From the NCBI RefSeq assembly GCF_000176515.1, contig NZ_ADAQ01000010.1, positions 277,280-341,279 on the forward strand: DNA of 64,000 nucleotides, in the 5' to 3' direction. The translations under genes and the position numbers were made by a program. The DNA is from Grimontia hollisae CIP 101886. Its GTDB lineage: Bacteria > Pseudomonadota > Gammaproteobacteria > Enterobacterales > Vibrionaceae. The notes beneath the pieces are model-generated. The model did no database searches. It worked only from the letters and a program-made list of their open reading frames with translations, and was not told the origin of the DNA. Each line of letters opens with the position of its first letter. Position 1 is the stretch's first letter. This document shows, one piece after another, positions 18,982 to 28,002 of this stretch.

Positions 18982-20100
18982 TTAACCACGATAATAACGC
19001 TGTGGCACAAACGGCATTTTTTCGACGGTCATCGGCAACTTTTTACCTCGCACTTCTGCAAACACTTCTTTGCCAATCACCGCATTGGCTGTCGAGACAT
19101 ACCCCATCGCGACAGGCTGGCCTGTGGTTGGGCCAAACGTACCACTGGTAACTACACCAATTTCGTTGTCATCCGCATCAAACAACACGGCGCCTTCACG
19201 CACCGGGGCTTTGCTCATGCCCAGCAACCCAACCCGCTTGCGGGAAACATCCTTGGTTGCGATTTGATCCAGAATGATATCTGCACCGGGGAAACCACCG
19301 GCACGCTCTCCATCGGCGCGGCGCGGCTTGCTGATTGCCCACAGAAGGCTGGCCTCAACCGGTGTGGTGGTTTGGTCAATATCATGGCCATACAGGCACA
19401 GGCCACATTCCAGACGCAGGGAGTCACGCGCGCCCAGACCAATCCACTCCACCTCTTCTTTTATCAACAGGCGGCGGGCAAACTCTTCTGCTTTATTTGC
19501 AGGCACCGAGATTTCATAGCCATCTTCACCGGTATAACCGGAGCGGCTGACCAAGCATTCAATGCCTGCCAGTTCTATTTTCTCTGCATCCATGAATACC
19601 ATATCCGCCACGGCGGGGTTCAGGGTGGCCAGCACAGCTGCTGCTTTCGGGCCTTGCAATGCCAACAGCGCACGGTCTTCTACCTCTTCCAGCTCAACAT
19701 CTGCCGGCAGATTGGCGCGCAGGTGCGCAATATCCTGCGCTTTGCACGCGGCATTCACCACCACAAAAAGGTGATCGCCAAAATTGGTCACCATCAGATC
19801 ATCCATCAACCCACCCTGCTCATTGGTGAACAACGCATAACGCTGCTTGCCCACCGGTAAATCAATGATGTCTACCGGCACCAGAGCTTCCAGTGCTTTT
19901 GCGGCGTTCTCGCCATGCAGGCGAAGCTGCCCCATGTGAGAAACATCAAACAGGCCCGCATGTTCACGGCAATGAAGGTGTTCTTTGCGCACGCCCAGTG
20001 CATATTGCACTGGCATCTCGTAACCTGCGAAAGGCACCATTTTGGCGCCCATTTCTACATGTAGGGCGTGCAGTGGGGTTTTAAGTAGATCCTGAGACAT
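18982..20100 (-). CDS. gcvT: GcvT, aminomethyltransferase (T-protein of glycine cleavage)
   Basis: Transfers the methylene group from the aminomethyl-lipoyl arm of GcvH to tetrahydrofolate and releases ammonia. The 372-aa protein has the N-terminal segment FAGYEMPVQYALGVRKEH, the folate-site text FDVSHMGQLR, the SRSGYTGEDGYEIS block near residue 185, and the LRLECGLCLYGHDIDQTTTP block near residue 235. It is encoded 82 bp downstream of the XRE-cupin gene, separately from gcvH and gcvP, which lie on the opposite strand across a shared regulatory region. Confidence 0.97.
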   Translation of the reverse strand: MSQDLLKTPLHALHVEMGAKMVPFAGYEMPVQYALGVRKEHLHCREHAGLFDVSHMGQLRLHGENAAKALEALVPVDIIDLPVGKQRYALFTNEQGGLMDDLMVTNFGDHLFVVVNAACKAQDIAHLRANLPADVELEEVEDRALLALQGPKAAAVLATLNPAVADMVFMDAEKIELAGIECLVSRSGYTGEDGYEISVPANKAEEFARRLLIKEEVEWIGLGARDSLRLECGLCLYGHDIDQTTTPVEASLLWAISKPRRADGERAGGFPGADIILDQIATKDVSRKRVGLLGMSKAPVREGAVLFDADDNEIGVVTSGTFGPTTGQPVAMGYVSTANAVIGKEVFAEVRGKKLPMTVEKMPFVPQRYYRG

Positions 20101-20182
20101 GTTTCACTCCATGATCACGGCACAAGCCGGTTTACTGAAAAATCACCGCCAATAAAGCGGGTTACTGTTAGGGGCTGTTGAT

Positions 20183-20815
20183 TCAGGATGCCGTCACCCA
20201 AAGAATCAAGGCGTCTTCGTCGCTGAGAGAGGTAAGCATATGACCCATGGCAGCGTCGTAATACACGCTGTCCCCCTCATTTAGCTCAATAGATTCATAA
20301 AACTCAGAGTAGAAAGCGATACAGCCTTCCAATACCAGAAGAAACTCTTCTCCATCGTGGCGAATCCACTCATCGTATTCTTCAAATGAACGGGCGCGGA
20401 CACGGGATTTGAACGGGAACATTTTTTTGTTGGTGAGCTGGGTTGCCAACAACTCATGTTCATAAGTGCCTGTTGGGCGGTTTTTTCCCTCCCCGGCACG
20501 GGTGATATCGCGCCGGCCTGTTGCCTGACGCTGTTTGGGCGGCGCAAAGAGCTGGGGAATATCGATGTTTAAACCGGCCGCCAGCTTTTGCATTGCCTGA
20601 AACGTGGGCGAAATCTGTTCATTTTCAATTTTAGACAGTGTCGATCGTGCCAGGCCAGTCAGCTTGCTTGCTTCTTCCAGCGTCAGCCCGTTGTTGGTGC
20701 GGATTTCTTTCAGCCTTTCCCCGAGCCGCAACGGGGCAATCGGCGCATCAGCCTGTGTACCTGCTCTTTCAATGGTCACTGACGGATACACATCCTGTGC
20801 ATCATGATCTGACAT
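20183..20815 (-). CDS. XRE-family regulator with cupin domain (glycine-locus regulator)
   Basis: A 210-aa transcription factor. The lambda-repressor-type HTH is seen at about residues 30-85 (ERLKEIRTNNGLTLEEASKL and LARSTLSKIENEQISP), and the C-terminal half is a cupin with HDGEEFLLVLEG and GDSVYYDAAMGHML. This HTH-cupin design usually senses a small metabolite. It is cotranscribed with gcvT and divergent from sdaA-gcvH-gcvP. The two TTTCCTATWGGAAA palindromes in the divergent region are its most likely operators, and glycine or serine is a plausible effector. Both are inferences from position. Confidence 0.9.
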   Translation of the reverse strand: MSDHDAQDVYPSVTIERAGTQADAPIAPLRLGERLKEIRTNNGLTLEEASKLTGLARSTLSKIENEQISPTFQAMQKLAAGLNIDIPQLFAPPKQRQATGRRDITRAGEGKNRPTGTYEHELLATQLTNKKMFPFKSRVRARSFEEYDEWIRHDGEEFLLVLEGCIAFYSEFYESIELNEGDSVYYDAAMGHMLTSLSDEDALILWVTAS

Positions 20816-20951
20816 GGTTTTCTCTCACCTTGGTTTATCCCAACCTGCGTCCTGACCGCTGAAAACACGTGTGGACAGTTAACTGTTGCCGCCATTCTTG
20901 CACAGACAATACGATATCCGACATGGGCAAGTTAACATTTTTAACACAAAG

Positions 20952-20965
20952 TTTCCTATTGGAAA
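20952..20965. promoter_or_regulatory. Palindrome TTTCCTATTGGAAA, candidate XRE-cupin operator 1
   Basis: TTTCC-TATT-GGAAA, extended to GTTTCC/GGAAAC at 20951-20966, lies 137 bp upstream of the XRE-cupin gene. It differs by one central base from the copy at 21236-21249. Confidence 0.6.
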
Positions 20966-21149
20966 CCCGGTTTAAATCCTGATCTCTGATAAATCAGGAG
21001 GCATACCTTAACCCACCCCCTCTTGAACATGCCGAAAAAGGTGCTCCCATAGGAGCATGCCCTAAGATAAATATAATTTATTGTTTTAAAACAAAAATAA
21101 AGGAAGGTGTTGTTTTAGTGTTTGCAATATCGTGCGTAAGGAATCAGGA

Positions 21150-21165
21150 AGGCAAACGTTTGCGC
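21150..21165. promoter_or_regulatory. PurR box upstream of sdaA-gcvHP
   Basis: AGGCAAACGTTTGCGC contains the perfect 12-bp dyad GCAAACGTTTGC (21152-21163) and matches 14 of 16 positions of the established PurR consensus ACGCAAACGTTTGCGT. In E. coli PurR represses gcv and glyA, so control of this glycine/C1 locus by purine supply is well supported by precedent. Confidence 0.78.
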
Positions 21166-21235
21166 CAAATATGGAAATAACGACAGCCTGATAGTTATCT
21201 ATTTGTCAGAACTGCTTGTGAGATCACATCAAGCG

Positions 21236-21249
21236 TTTCCTATAGGAAA
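21236..21249. promoter_or_regulatory. Palindrome TTTCCTATAGGAAA, candidate XRE-cupin operator 2
   Basis: A perfect 14-bp palindrome lies 214 bp upstream of the sdaA start and 284 bp from the matching site near the XRE-cupin gene. Assignment to the XRE-cupin protein is by proximity. Confidence 0.62.
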
Positions 21250-21374
21250 TTTTGTTTTGCAGGGGGCAAACACGTTTTGTATGTTACGTAAATGTTTAAG
21301 CCTGAATAACAATAAAACGCCACGCTTGCCCTACCCAAGGTAATGATGCCCCGCAACGTTATCGACGCGCAGGC

Positions 21375-21433
21375 GATGACACGGACAGTCATCAACCGGC
21401 ACTCCGGCATCCTCTCCAGACAGGAAGGGATGC
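21375..21433 (+). promoter_or_regulatory. Structured leader upstream of sdaA (two hairpins)
   Basis: GATGAC-ACGGACA-GTCATC (21375-21393) and GCATCC...GGATGC (21407-21433) are two perfect 6-bp stems directly before the sdaA ribosome site. I looked for the conserved glycine-riboswitch core and did not see it. The DNA is also open in the sdaA frame from ATG 21343, so it could be a 40-residue N-terminal extension, but the strong ribosome site at 21450 argues for an untranslated leader. Confidence 0.4.
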
Positions 21434-21462
21434 GTAACCTACAAACAGCAAGGAGACGTGCA

Positions 21463-22863
21463 ATGAGTCACAGCATGTTTGACCTGTTCAAAATTGGCGT
21501 TGGTCCTTCGAGTTCTCACACTGTCGGGCCCATGGTTGCCAGTGCCAGATTTGCCGCAGAATTGCGCGAAAAAGACTTACTCCACAGCGTAGAAACCGTC
21601 ACCGTTGACCTTTATGGTTCGCTGGCATTAACCGGGGTAGGACACGCAACAGACATTGCCTGCGTGATGGGATTGATGGGGGAATGGCCGGAAAGTGTCA
21701 ATCCCGATGACATCCCCACCCTGACCAACATGGTTAAAGGCAGCAAGGAATTACCATTGGATGGGCACCGGTTCGTTCCTTTTGACTGGGAGACCGATTT
21801 GGTTTTCCACTTCGACCAAGCATTGCCGGAACACCCGAATGGCATGACGCTGACCGCAAGGGGCGCAGGCGGCGACATTTTACTCAGCGGCACATATTTC
21901 TCTGTAGGTGGCGGTTTTGTGGTGGAAAAAGGTGAAACTGATGCCCTTGCATCAGATTTTGTTCCGCCCTTTCCGTTTAATAGTGCCCTGGAGTTATTGG
22001 CCCATTGCGAAAAGCAGGGCATGTCGATTGCAGACATCATGTTTGCCAATGAACTTGCCCGTGCCAAATCGCAAAATAAAAACGCGACCATGGAGACGGT
22101 CAATCAGCAGATTGATGCCATCTGGCAGGTTATGAGCGCCTGTATTGAGCGTGGTATCCAACAAGACGGTGTCCTGCCCGGCGGCCTTGAGCTCAAACGC
22201 CGGGCAAAGAAACTGCACGACAGCATCAAAAAGAAAGATTCAGACGGCTTACCACTTGATACCAATGACTGGGTCAACATGTTTGCCATGGCCGTCAACG
22301 AAGAGAATGCGGCCGGTGGCCGTGTCGTCACCGCGCCGACCAATGGTGCAGCCGGCGTGATTCCGGCCGTGTTGGCCTATTACGACAAGTTTGTGTCACC
22401 CAACAACATGGAAGGTATCCGCACTTTCCTTGCTGCAGCCGCCGCCATTGGCTCCCTGTATAAAACCAATGCGTCGATTTCTGCGGCAGAAGTCGGCTGT
22501 CAGGGTGAAATCGGTGTCGCGTGCTCAATGGCCGCTGGGGGACTCGCCGCCGCCATGGGTGCCACACCGGCACAAATTGAAAATGCCGCGGAAATCGGCA
22601 TGGAACACAATCTGGGGTTAACCTGCGATCCCATTAACGGCTTGGTTCAGGTGCCCTGTATTGAGCGCAACACCATGGGTGCAGTGAAAGCGATTAACGC
22701 CACACGCCTGGCACTCAATGGCGATGGCGAGCACCATGTTTCCCTCGACAGCGTGATCAAAACCATGCACGAAACAGGGCTCGACATGATGAGTAAGTAC
22801 AAGGAAACCTCACAGGGCGGTCTGGCAACCCATGCCATCGCCATCAATGTTGTCGCCTGTTAG
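21463..22863 (+). CDS. sdaA: L-serine ammonia-lyase (iron-sulfur type)
   Basis: Converts L-serine to pyruvate and ammonia with a 4Fe-4S cluster. The chosen start [20 protein letters not shown] has AGGAGA 9-14 bp upstream and gives 466 aa, normal for the family. The hallmark [11 protein letters not shown] is at the N-terminus. C-terminal cluster cysteines are in [36 protein letters not shown] and the terminal Cys (INVVAC). The gene heads the gcvH-gcvP arm. With the glycine cleavage system and serine hydroxymethyltransferase encoded elsewhere, it would allow glycine to be consumed through serine to pyruvate. Confidence 0.95.
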   Translation: MSHSMFDLFKIGVGPSSSHTVGPMVASARFAAELREKDLLHSVETVTVDLYGSLALTGVGHATDIACVMGLMGEWPESVNPDDIPTLTNMVKGSKELPLDGHRFVPFDWETDLVFHFDQALPEHPNGMTLTARGAGGDILLSGTYFSVGGGFVVEKGETDALASDFVPPFPFNSALELLAHCEKQGMSIADIMFANELARAKSQNKNATMETVNQQIDAIWQVMSACIERGIQQDGVLPGGLELKRRAKKLHDSIKKKDSDGLPLDTNDWVNMFAMAVNEENAAGGRVVTAPTNGAAGVIPAVLAYYDKFVSPNNMEGIRTFLAAAAAIGSLYKTNASISAAEVGCQGEIGVACSMAAGGLAAAMGATPAQIENAAEIGMEHNLGLTCDPINGLVQVPCIERNTMGAVKAINATRLALNGDGEHHVSLDSVIKTMHETGLDMMSKYKETSQGGLATHAIAINVVAC

Positions 22864-22906
22864 GGTCTTGGTGATCCTGCCTGATTAACGGCGAAACAGA
22901 ATGATT

Positions 22907-22941
22907 GGCGGGTCGATCAACTCCCGACCTGCCACCCTTTT
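22907..22941 (+). promoter_or_regulatory. Hairpin with T-run between sdaA and gcvH
   Basis: GGCGGGTCG (22907-22915) can pair with CGACCTGCC (22925-22933) with one mismatch, followed closely by CCCTTTTTA. It may be an attenuator or weak terminator that lowers or separates gcvHP expression. A second small stem GTCGC/GCGAC follows it just before the gcvH ribosome site. Confidence 0.5.
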
Positions 22942-22994
22942 TATGTCGCGGTAAGCGACGACGATTAAACGCGTTTGAAAACGGAGAAGTAAAA

Positions 22995-23372
22995 ATGGAT
23001 GCAACCCTGAAGTTTACAGAGAGCCACGAGTGGGTAAAAGACAACGGCGATGGCACAGTAACCGTGGGCATCTCTGCGCATGCGCAAGAACTGCTTGGCG
23101 ACGTGGTGTTTGTTGACCTGCCAGAAGTGGGAAGCGATGTGGAAATCGGCGAAAGCTTTTCTCTCGTAGAATCTGTAAAGGCAGCATCAGATATTTACGG
23201 CCCGGTAAATGGCGAAGTGATCGAAGTAAACGAAGCGCTGGAAGACAGCCCAGAGCTGGTCAACGAAGCCCCTTTCGAAGGCGGATGGATTGCCAAAATC
23301 AAGCTGGCTAATGACAGCAACCTTGATCACCTGATGAATGCAGACGCTTATCAGGCAACTCTCGAAGACTAA
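22995..23372 (+). CDS. gcvH: GcvH, lipoyl carrier protein of glycine cleavage
   Basis: Carries the aminomethyl group on a lipoyl arm between GcvP and GcvT. The 125-aa protein starts [14 protein letters not shown] with GGAGAAG upstream. The lipoylated lysine is in the segment [14 protein letters not shown] near residue 65. The length and acidic composition are normal for GcvH. It lies 131 bp after sdaA and 15 bp before gcvP. Confidence 0.97.
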   Translation: MDATLKFTESHEWVKDNGDGTVTVGISAHAQELLGDVVFVDLPEVGSDVEIGESFSLVESVKAASDIYGPVNGEVIEVNEALEDSPELVNEAPFEGGWIAKIKLANDSNLDHLMNADAYQATLED

Positions 23373-23387
23373 TTCAGGACGACAGTC

Positions 23388-26252
23388 ATGACAGAATCAC
23401 GCTTACTTGATCAACTGCAGCCAGACAACGAGTTTGTCACCCGTCACAATGGCCCGCGCCAATCAGACCAACAGGCAATGCTGGACACTGTCAATGCCAC
23501 CAGCCTTGAGCATTTGGTTGAAGAAACCGTACCGGCAGCGATCCGTTTGCCACAACCGATGGAACTGGATGCACCACTGAGCGAAGTAGCCATGCTGGAC
23601 AAGCTGAAAGCGATTGCCAGCAAAAACGTCATCAAGCGCAGCTTTATCGGCCAGGGTTACTATGGCACTCACACACCGACGCCCATTCTCCGTAATGTCC
23701 TCGAAAATCCAGGTTGGTATACCGCCTACACGCCGTACCAGCCGGAAATTTCACAAGGCCGCCTTGAATCCCTGCTGAACTTCCAGCAAATGGTGATGGA
23801 TTTGACCGGTATGGAACTGGCAAACGCCTCCCTGCTGGATGAAGCCACTGCTGCTGCAGAAGCCATGACACTGTGTAAACGTGGCGGAAAGAGCAAGAGC
23901 AATGCCTTCTTTGTTGCTGATGATGTTCACCCACAAACACTGGATGTTATCAATACCCGCGCCGGTTTCATGGGCTTCGATGTGGTGGTTGACGCTGCTG
24001 AAAACCTGCCCCAGCACGATGTCTTCGGTGCCTTGCTGCAATATCCCGGCACGACCGGTCAGGTGCGCGATCTGACAGACCTTATCGCGGCAGCGCAGGC
24101 CAACAAAACACTGATTACCGTGGCTGCAGATTTGTTGTCCCTTACCCTGCTGAAAGCACCGGGTGAAATGGGCGCAGATGTAGTGATTGGCTCAGCGCAG
24201 CGCTTTGGCGTGCCAATGGGCTTTGGTGGCCCTCATGCCGCTTTTATGGCAACCCGTGACAAACTGAAACGCACCATGCCTGGCCGTGTAATTGGCGTGT
24301 CTATCGATGCCAAGGGCAATCAGGCGCTTCGCATGGCCATGCAGACCCGCGAGCAGCATATCCGCCGCGAAAAAGCCACCTCCAACATCTGTACCGCGCA
24401 AGCACTGCTGGCCAACATGGCGGCATTCTTCGCGGTGTATCACGGTCCAGAAGGCCTGAAAAAAATTGGCCGTCGTGTACACCACCTGACAGCCCTTGCC
24501 GCAGCCGCGTTTAACCATGCAGGCATCACTCTGGCATTCCATGATTTCTTCGACACCATTACGCTGAACACTGGCGATCAAACCGATACCCTGCTCCAGA
24601 AAGCGCAGGATGCCGGTTTCAACCTTCGCAAACTGGACGGCCAAATCGGCATCAGCTTTGACGAAACCACGACACTTACAGAGGTAAACGCACTGATTGC
24701 TGCGCTGACCGACGAAACAGACGTGACACAGTTTGCTTCCTCCGTCGAAGCAGACGAGTTCGCGGCCATTCCCAAAGCGTGCCGCCGCACCAGCGATTTC
24801 CTGACGCACCCTGTGTTCAACACCTACCACAGTGAAACCCAGTTGATGCGTTACATGAAGAAACTGGAAAACAAAGACTTCTCCCTGACACACGGCATGA
24901 TCCCGCTTGGCAGCTGTACCATGAAGCTGAATGCGGCGGCAGAGATGATCCCCGTTACCTGGCCAGAGTTCGGTGCCCTGCACCCCTTTGTGCCCGCTGA
25001 TCAGGCACAAGGTTACGCTGAACTGGCAGCATCCCTGAATAAAATGCTGTGTGAAATCACAGGCTACGACGCGATGTCCCTGCAGCCGAACTCTGGCGCA
25101 CAGGGTGAGTACGCAGGCTTGATTGCCATCCAGCGTTATCACCAAAGCCGTGGCGAAAGTCACCGTAATGTCTGCCTGATCCCAAGCTCAGCGCACGGCA
25201 CCAACCCGGCATCAGCGGCGATGGTTTCTATGAAAGTGGTGGTGGTAGGCTGTGATGAGAACGGCAATATCGATATTGACGATCTGAAAGCGAAGATTGA
25301 GAAACACCGCAACGAACTGTCCTGCATTATGATCACCTACCCGTCTACCCACGGCGTATACGAAGAAGCAGTGCAGGAAGTGTGCGAACTGGTTCATGAA
25401 GCAGGTGGGCAGGTTTACCTCGACGGCGCGAACATGAATGCACAGGTAGGGCTTACCAGCCCCGGTTTTATCGGTTCTGATGTTTCTCATCTTAACCTGC
25501 ACAAAACCTTCTGTATCCCACACGGTGGCGGTGGTCCGGGCATGGGGCCAATTGGCGTAAAATCTCACCTTGCACCTTTCCTGCCAGGTCATGTGGTTGA
25601 AGGCACAAATTACGCCGTATCTGCAGCGCAAATCGGCAGTGCCTCTATCCTGCCTATTTCCTGGGCATACATTGCAATGATGGGCGAGCAAGGGCTGACA
25701 GAAGCCACCAAGGTTGCCATCCTGAGTGCAAACTACGTGATGGAACGCCTGCGTCCTTACTATCCGGTGCTTTACCGTGGCACTCACGGCCGCATCGCAC
25801 ACGAATGCATTATCGACATCCGCCCAATCAAAGAGGCATCAGGTATTTCTGAGGAAGACATCGCCAAGCGTTTGATGGACTACGGTTTCCATGCGCCTAC
25901 GATGTCATTCCCGGTTGCCGGCACCTTGATGATTGAGCCGACAGAAAGTGAAGACAAAGCGGAGTTGGATCGTTTCTGTGACGCGATGATCGCAATCCGC
26001 GAAGAAATCGCCAAAGTACAGGACGGTGAATGGCCGCAGGATGACAACCCACTGGTTAACGCTCCGCACACACAGTCTGATCTGATGGCAACAGCGTGGG
26101 ATCACCCTTACAGCCGTGAACTGGCCTGCTTCCCAAGCGCACAGTCGAAAAACGCCAAATACTGGCCGACTGTTAACCGCGTCGACAACGTATATGGTGA
26201 CCGTAATCTGATTTGTTCTTGCCCAAGCATTGAAAGCTATATGGAAGAATGA
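23388..26252 (+). CDS. gcvP: GcvP, glycine dehydrogenase (decarboxylating)
   Basis: PLP-dependent P-protein that decarboxylates glycine and loads the aminomethyl group on GcvH. The 954-aa single-chain form has both homologous halves. The N-terminal half begins with [14 protein letters not shown] and contains [20 protein letters not shown]. The PLP lysine is in [20 protein letters not shown] near residue 705. The C-terminal half includes [13 protein letters not shown] and the [12 protein letters not shown] block. It is the last gene of the operon and is followed by a strong terminator. Confidence 0.98.
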   Translation: MTESRLLDQLQPDNEFVTRHNGPRQSDQQAMLDTVNATSLEHLVEETVPAAIRLPQPMELDAPLSEVAMLDKLKAIASKNVIKRSFIGQGYYGTHTPTPILRNVLENPGWYTAYTPYQPEISQGRLESLLNFQQMVMDLTGMELANASLLDEATAAAEAMTLCKRGGKSKSNAFFVADDVHPQTLDVINTRAGFMGFDVVVDAAENLPQHDVFGALLQYPGTTGQVRDLTDLIAAAQANKTLITVAADLLSLTLLKAPGEMGADVVIGSAQRFGVPMGFGGPHAAFMATRDKLKRTMPGRVIGVSIDAKGNQALRMAMQTREQHIRREKATSNICTAQALLANMAAFFAVYHGPEGLKKIGRRVHHLTALAAAAFNHAGITLAFHDFFDTITLNTGDQTDTLLQKAQDAGFNLRKLDGQIGISFDETTTLTEVNALIAALTDETDVTQFASSVEADEFAAIPKACRRTSDFLTHPVFNTYHSETQLMRYMKKLENKDFSLTHGMIPLGSCTMKLNAAAEMIPVTWPEFGALHPFVPADQAQGYAELAASLNKMLCEITGYDAMSLQPNSGAQGEYAGLIAIQRYHQSRGESHRNVCLIPSSAHGTNPASAAMVSMKVVVVGCDENGNIDIDDLKAKIEKHRNELSCIMITYPSTHGVYEEAVQEVCELVHEAGGQVYLDGANMNAQVGLTSPGFIGSDVSHLNLHKTFCIPHGGGGPGMGPIGVKSHLAPFLPGHVVEGTNYAVSAAQIGSASILPISWAYIAMMGEQGLTEATKVAILSANYVMERLRPYYPVLYRGTHGRIAHECIIDIRPIKEASGISEEDIAKRLMDYGFHAPTMSFPVAGTLMIEPTESEDKAELDRFCDAMIAIREEIAKVQDGEWPQDDNPLVNAPHTQSDLMATAWDHPYSRELACFPSAQSKNAKYWPTVNRVDNVYGDRNLICSCPSIESYMEE

Positions 26253-26336
26253 GCATTTTTGAGCATCGATAACCGAGTTGGAAACTAACTCGAATAGTAA
26301 AAAACCACCTGCAGAGCCTGTCTTTTATACAGAAGT

Positions 26337-26363
26337 CCCTCACTTAACGTGAGGGATTTTTTT
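26337..26363 (+). terminator. Intrinsic terminator after gcvP
   Basis: The stem TCCCTCAC/GTGAGGGA with a 4-nt loop is followed by TTTTTTT. A second inverted repeat CGAGTT/AACTCG lies between the stop and this terminator (26274-26292). Confidence 0.92.
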
Positions 26364-26547
26364 GAACTAAATTCTGGCTATACCCGTGATCATTGTTAAT
26401 CGCTTTGCTTATGGAGGTACCAGATCACCCAGACTGCATATATAAATCGCCGTAGCGAATAAAAATTCATTTACTATGTATTTTGCCCCTTGGGGAATAC
26501 CCATCGCCCTGATATATTGGCGTTTCGTCGATCAGGAGAGGACAAGG

Positions 26548-27438
26548 ATGAATACATTCAACCGGGTTGCCATTGTTGGCGGCACCCATGGAAACGAATT
26601 CAGCGGCATTTATCTTCTTAGAAAGTGGCAGGACACTCCCGCCCTTATCAGCCGCCCAAGCTTCGAAACAGAAACGCTTTTCGCTAACCCCAATGCATTT
26701 CGTGACAATAAACGGTATATCGATTGCGATTTGAATCGCCAGTTTGCCCCGGCCGATCTCGACAATCCGTCACTCGGTAATTATGAACAAAGCCGGGCGA
26801 AAGCCATCAACCAACAGTTGGGTCCAAAAGGGAATGCCCGTACCGACTTAATTATCGATTTACACAATACCACCAGCAACATGGGACCTACCCTCATCTT
26901 GCTGAAAAATGATGCGTTCAACACGCAACTGGCTGCGTACGTGTCTGAAAGAATGGAAAATGCTGTGATTCTGTTTGAAGATCACTGCTCTATGGACGAG
27001 CAATTATTCCTTTGCTCCATTGCCAATCAGGGCATTATTGTAGAAGTGGGTCCACAGCCACAGTCAGTGGTCCGTCAGGATGTGCTGGAGTGGATGGACA
27101 GCATGACAGGACATATTCTTGATTTTGTTGATCTGTACAACAAAGGTGAAGTCCCTGAACTGCCGGACACCATCTCAGCCTACCGTTATGTAGAAACACT
27201 GAAACTTCCGGAAAACGCACAGGGGGAACGTATCGGTATGGTACATAAAAGCGTTCAGGATGCGGACTTTACACCACTGAACAACGGGGATCCGATCTTT
27301 ACCACATTCGATGGCTCAGAGATCTACTGGAATGGCAACTATGAAGCCTATCCGCATTTTATTAATGAAGCCGCTTACTACGATAACAATCTCGCTATGT
27401 CTTTAGGTAAGAAAGTCGATATCACCGTGATCAAATAA
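26548..27438 (+). CDS. Aspartoacylase-like zinc deacylase
   Basis: M14/AstE-AspA family hydrolase expected to split N-acetyl-L-aspartate to acetate and aspartate. The 296-aa protein starts MNTFNRVAIVGGTHGNEF behind AGGAGAGGACAAGG. The zinc ligands are in GGTHGNE (His, Glu), and the substrate residues are in YIDCDLNRQF and LIIDLHNTTSNMG. These are typical of AspA and distinguish it from AstE of the arginine pathway, because no ast genes are nearby. It is monocistronic, with a terminator immediately after. The physiological substrate is not shown by the sequence. Confidence 0.87.
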   Translation: MNTFNRVAIVGGTHGNEFSGIYLLRKWQDTPALISRPSFETETLFANPNAFRDNKRYIDCDLNRQFAPADLDNPSLGNYEQSRAKAINQQLGPKGNARTDLIIDLHNTTSNMGPTLILLKNDAFNTQLAAYVSERMENAVILFEDHCSMDEQLFLCSIANQGIIVEVGPQPQSVVRQDVLEWMDSMTGHILDFVDLYNKGEVPELPDTISAYRYVETLKLPENAQGERIGMVHKSVQDADFTPLNNGDPIFTTFDGSEIYWNGNYEAYPHFINEAAYYDNNLAMSLGKKVDITVIK

Positions 27439-27442
27439 CGGG

Positions 27443-27475
27443 AAACAAGCGCCTCGTTCTGCGGCGCTTGTTTAT
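27443..27475 (+). terminator. Intrinsic terminator after the aspartoacylase gene
   Basis: The stem AAACAAGCGCC/GGCGCTTGTTT with a 9-nt loop begins 4 bp after the stop codon. The next 260 bp before the XapX gene hold no recognisable gene. Confidence 0.9.
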
Positions 27476-27738
27476 TTCTGCTGTATTTGCTGCATCCCCT
27501 TCAGCTCTATCCCATTATGGGTCAGATGACCTTTAAGCTTAAATGTGATATACATCGCTAAAACAACACAATTAGTAATCAATATGCAAAAACCGAAATA
27601 GAAACGCAGTGATTGTGATCGGGATCTGCTGAAGCATGTTGCATGACCCCTAGACTGGGTTCAAGAAACATTAACAGTAATGACACAGAGACTAACAAAT
27701 ATTGCTGTTTTTGATGCAAACACAAAGGGATTATATTG

Positions 27739-27909
27739 ATGAGTGAAATTTTATTAGCGCTATTCGCTGGCGCCATTGTGGGTTTTTTCTTTAGTGCCGT
27801 GAAATTACCTCTGCCTGCTCCACCGGTTATTTCCGGCATTATGGGCATTGTAGGTATTTATCTTGGGGGCGTTATCTACCAAACCGTGATCTCGCGATTT
27901 TTTTCCTAG
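27739..27909 (+). CDS. XapX-domain small membrane protein
   Basis: A 56-aa protein starting MSEILLALFAGAIVGFFF and ending in VISRFFS. It has two hydrophobic segments (about 3-20 and 31-50) joined by the turn KLPLPAPPV, the hallmark of the XapX domain. These peptides are widespread in proteobacteria and their function is unknown. The start has AAAGGGA about 10 bp upstream. It is too short for many gene callers and sits between the aspartoacylase and the zinc-ribbon gene, 93 bp before the latter. Confidence 0.85.
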   Translation: MSEILLALFAGAIVGFFFSAVKLPLPAPPVISGIMGIVGIYLGGVIYQTVISRFFS

Positions 27910-28002
27910 TACCGCGCAGCTACACCGAAACCATTTGGCGCACCTATCACAGCGCCGGTGTTCATTTTCTATCTACGACATAAAAGAATTCGAGGAGGAC
28001 TG

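Noticed and set aside
21221..21235. TGTGAGATCACA as a CRP site upstream of sdaA
   Set aside because: The two half-sites are separated by 2 bp, where CRP requires 6 bp.
21250..21465. Tandem glycine riboswitch before sdaA-gcvHP
   Set aside because: Expected from other gcv operons, but I could not find the conserved aptamer core segments. Only two simple hairpins are visible, and these are reported separately.
24192..25163. 323-codon open frame antisense to gcvP, and similar long antisense frames in gcvP, phnI, gcvT and the sensor kinase
   Set aside because: They are shadows of strongly supported genes, have no family features or ribosome sites, and show the composition expected from reading codons in reverse.
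26548..27438. AstE (succinylglutamate desuccinylase) as the identity of this gene
   Set aside because: No other ast genes are adjacent, and the N-terminal and substrate-site text is closer to aspartoacylase, so the AspA-like call is preferred.
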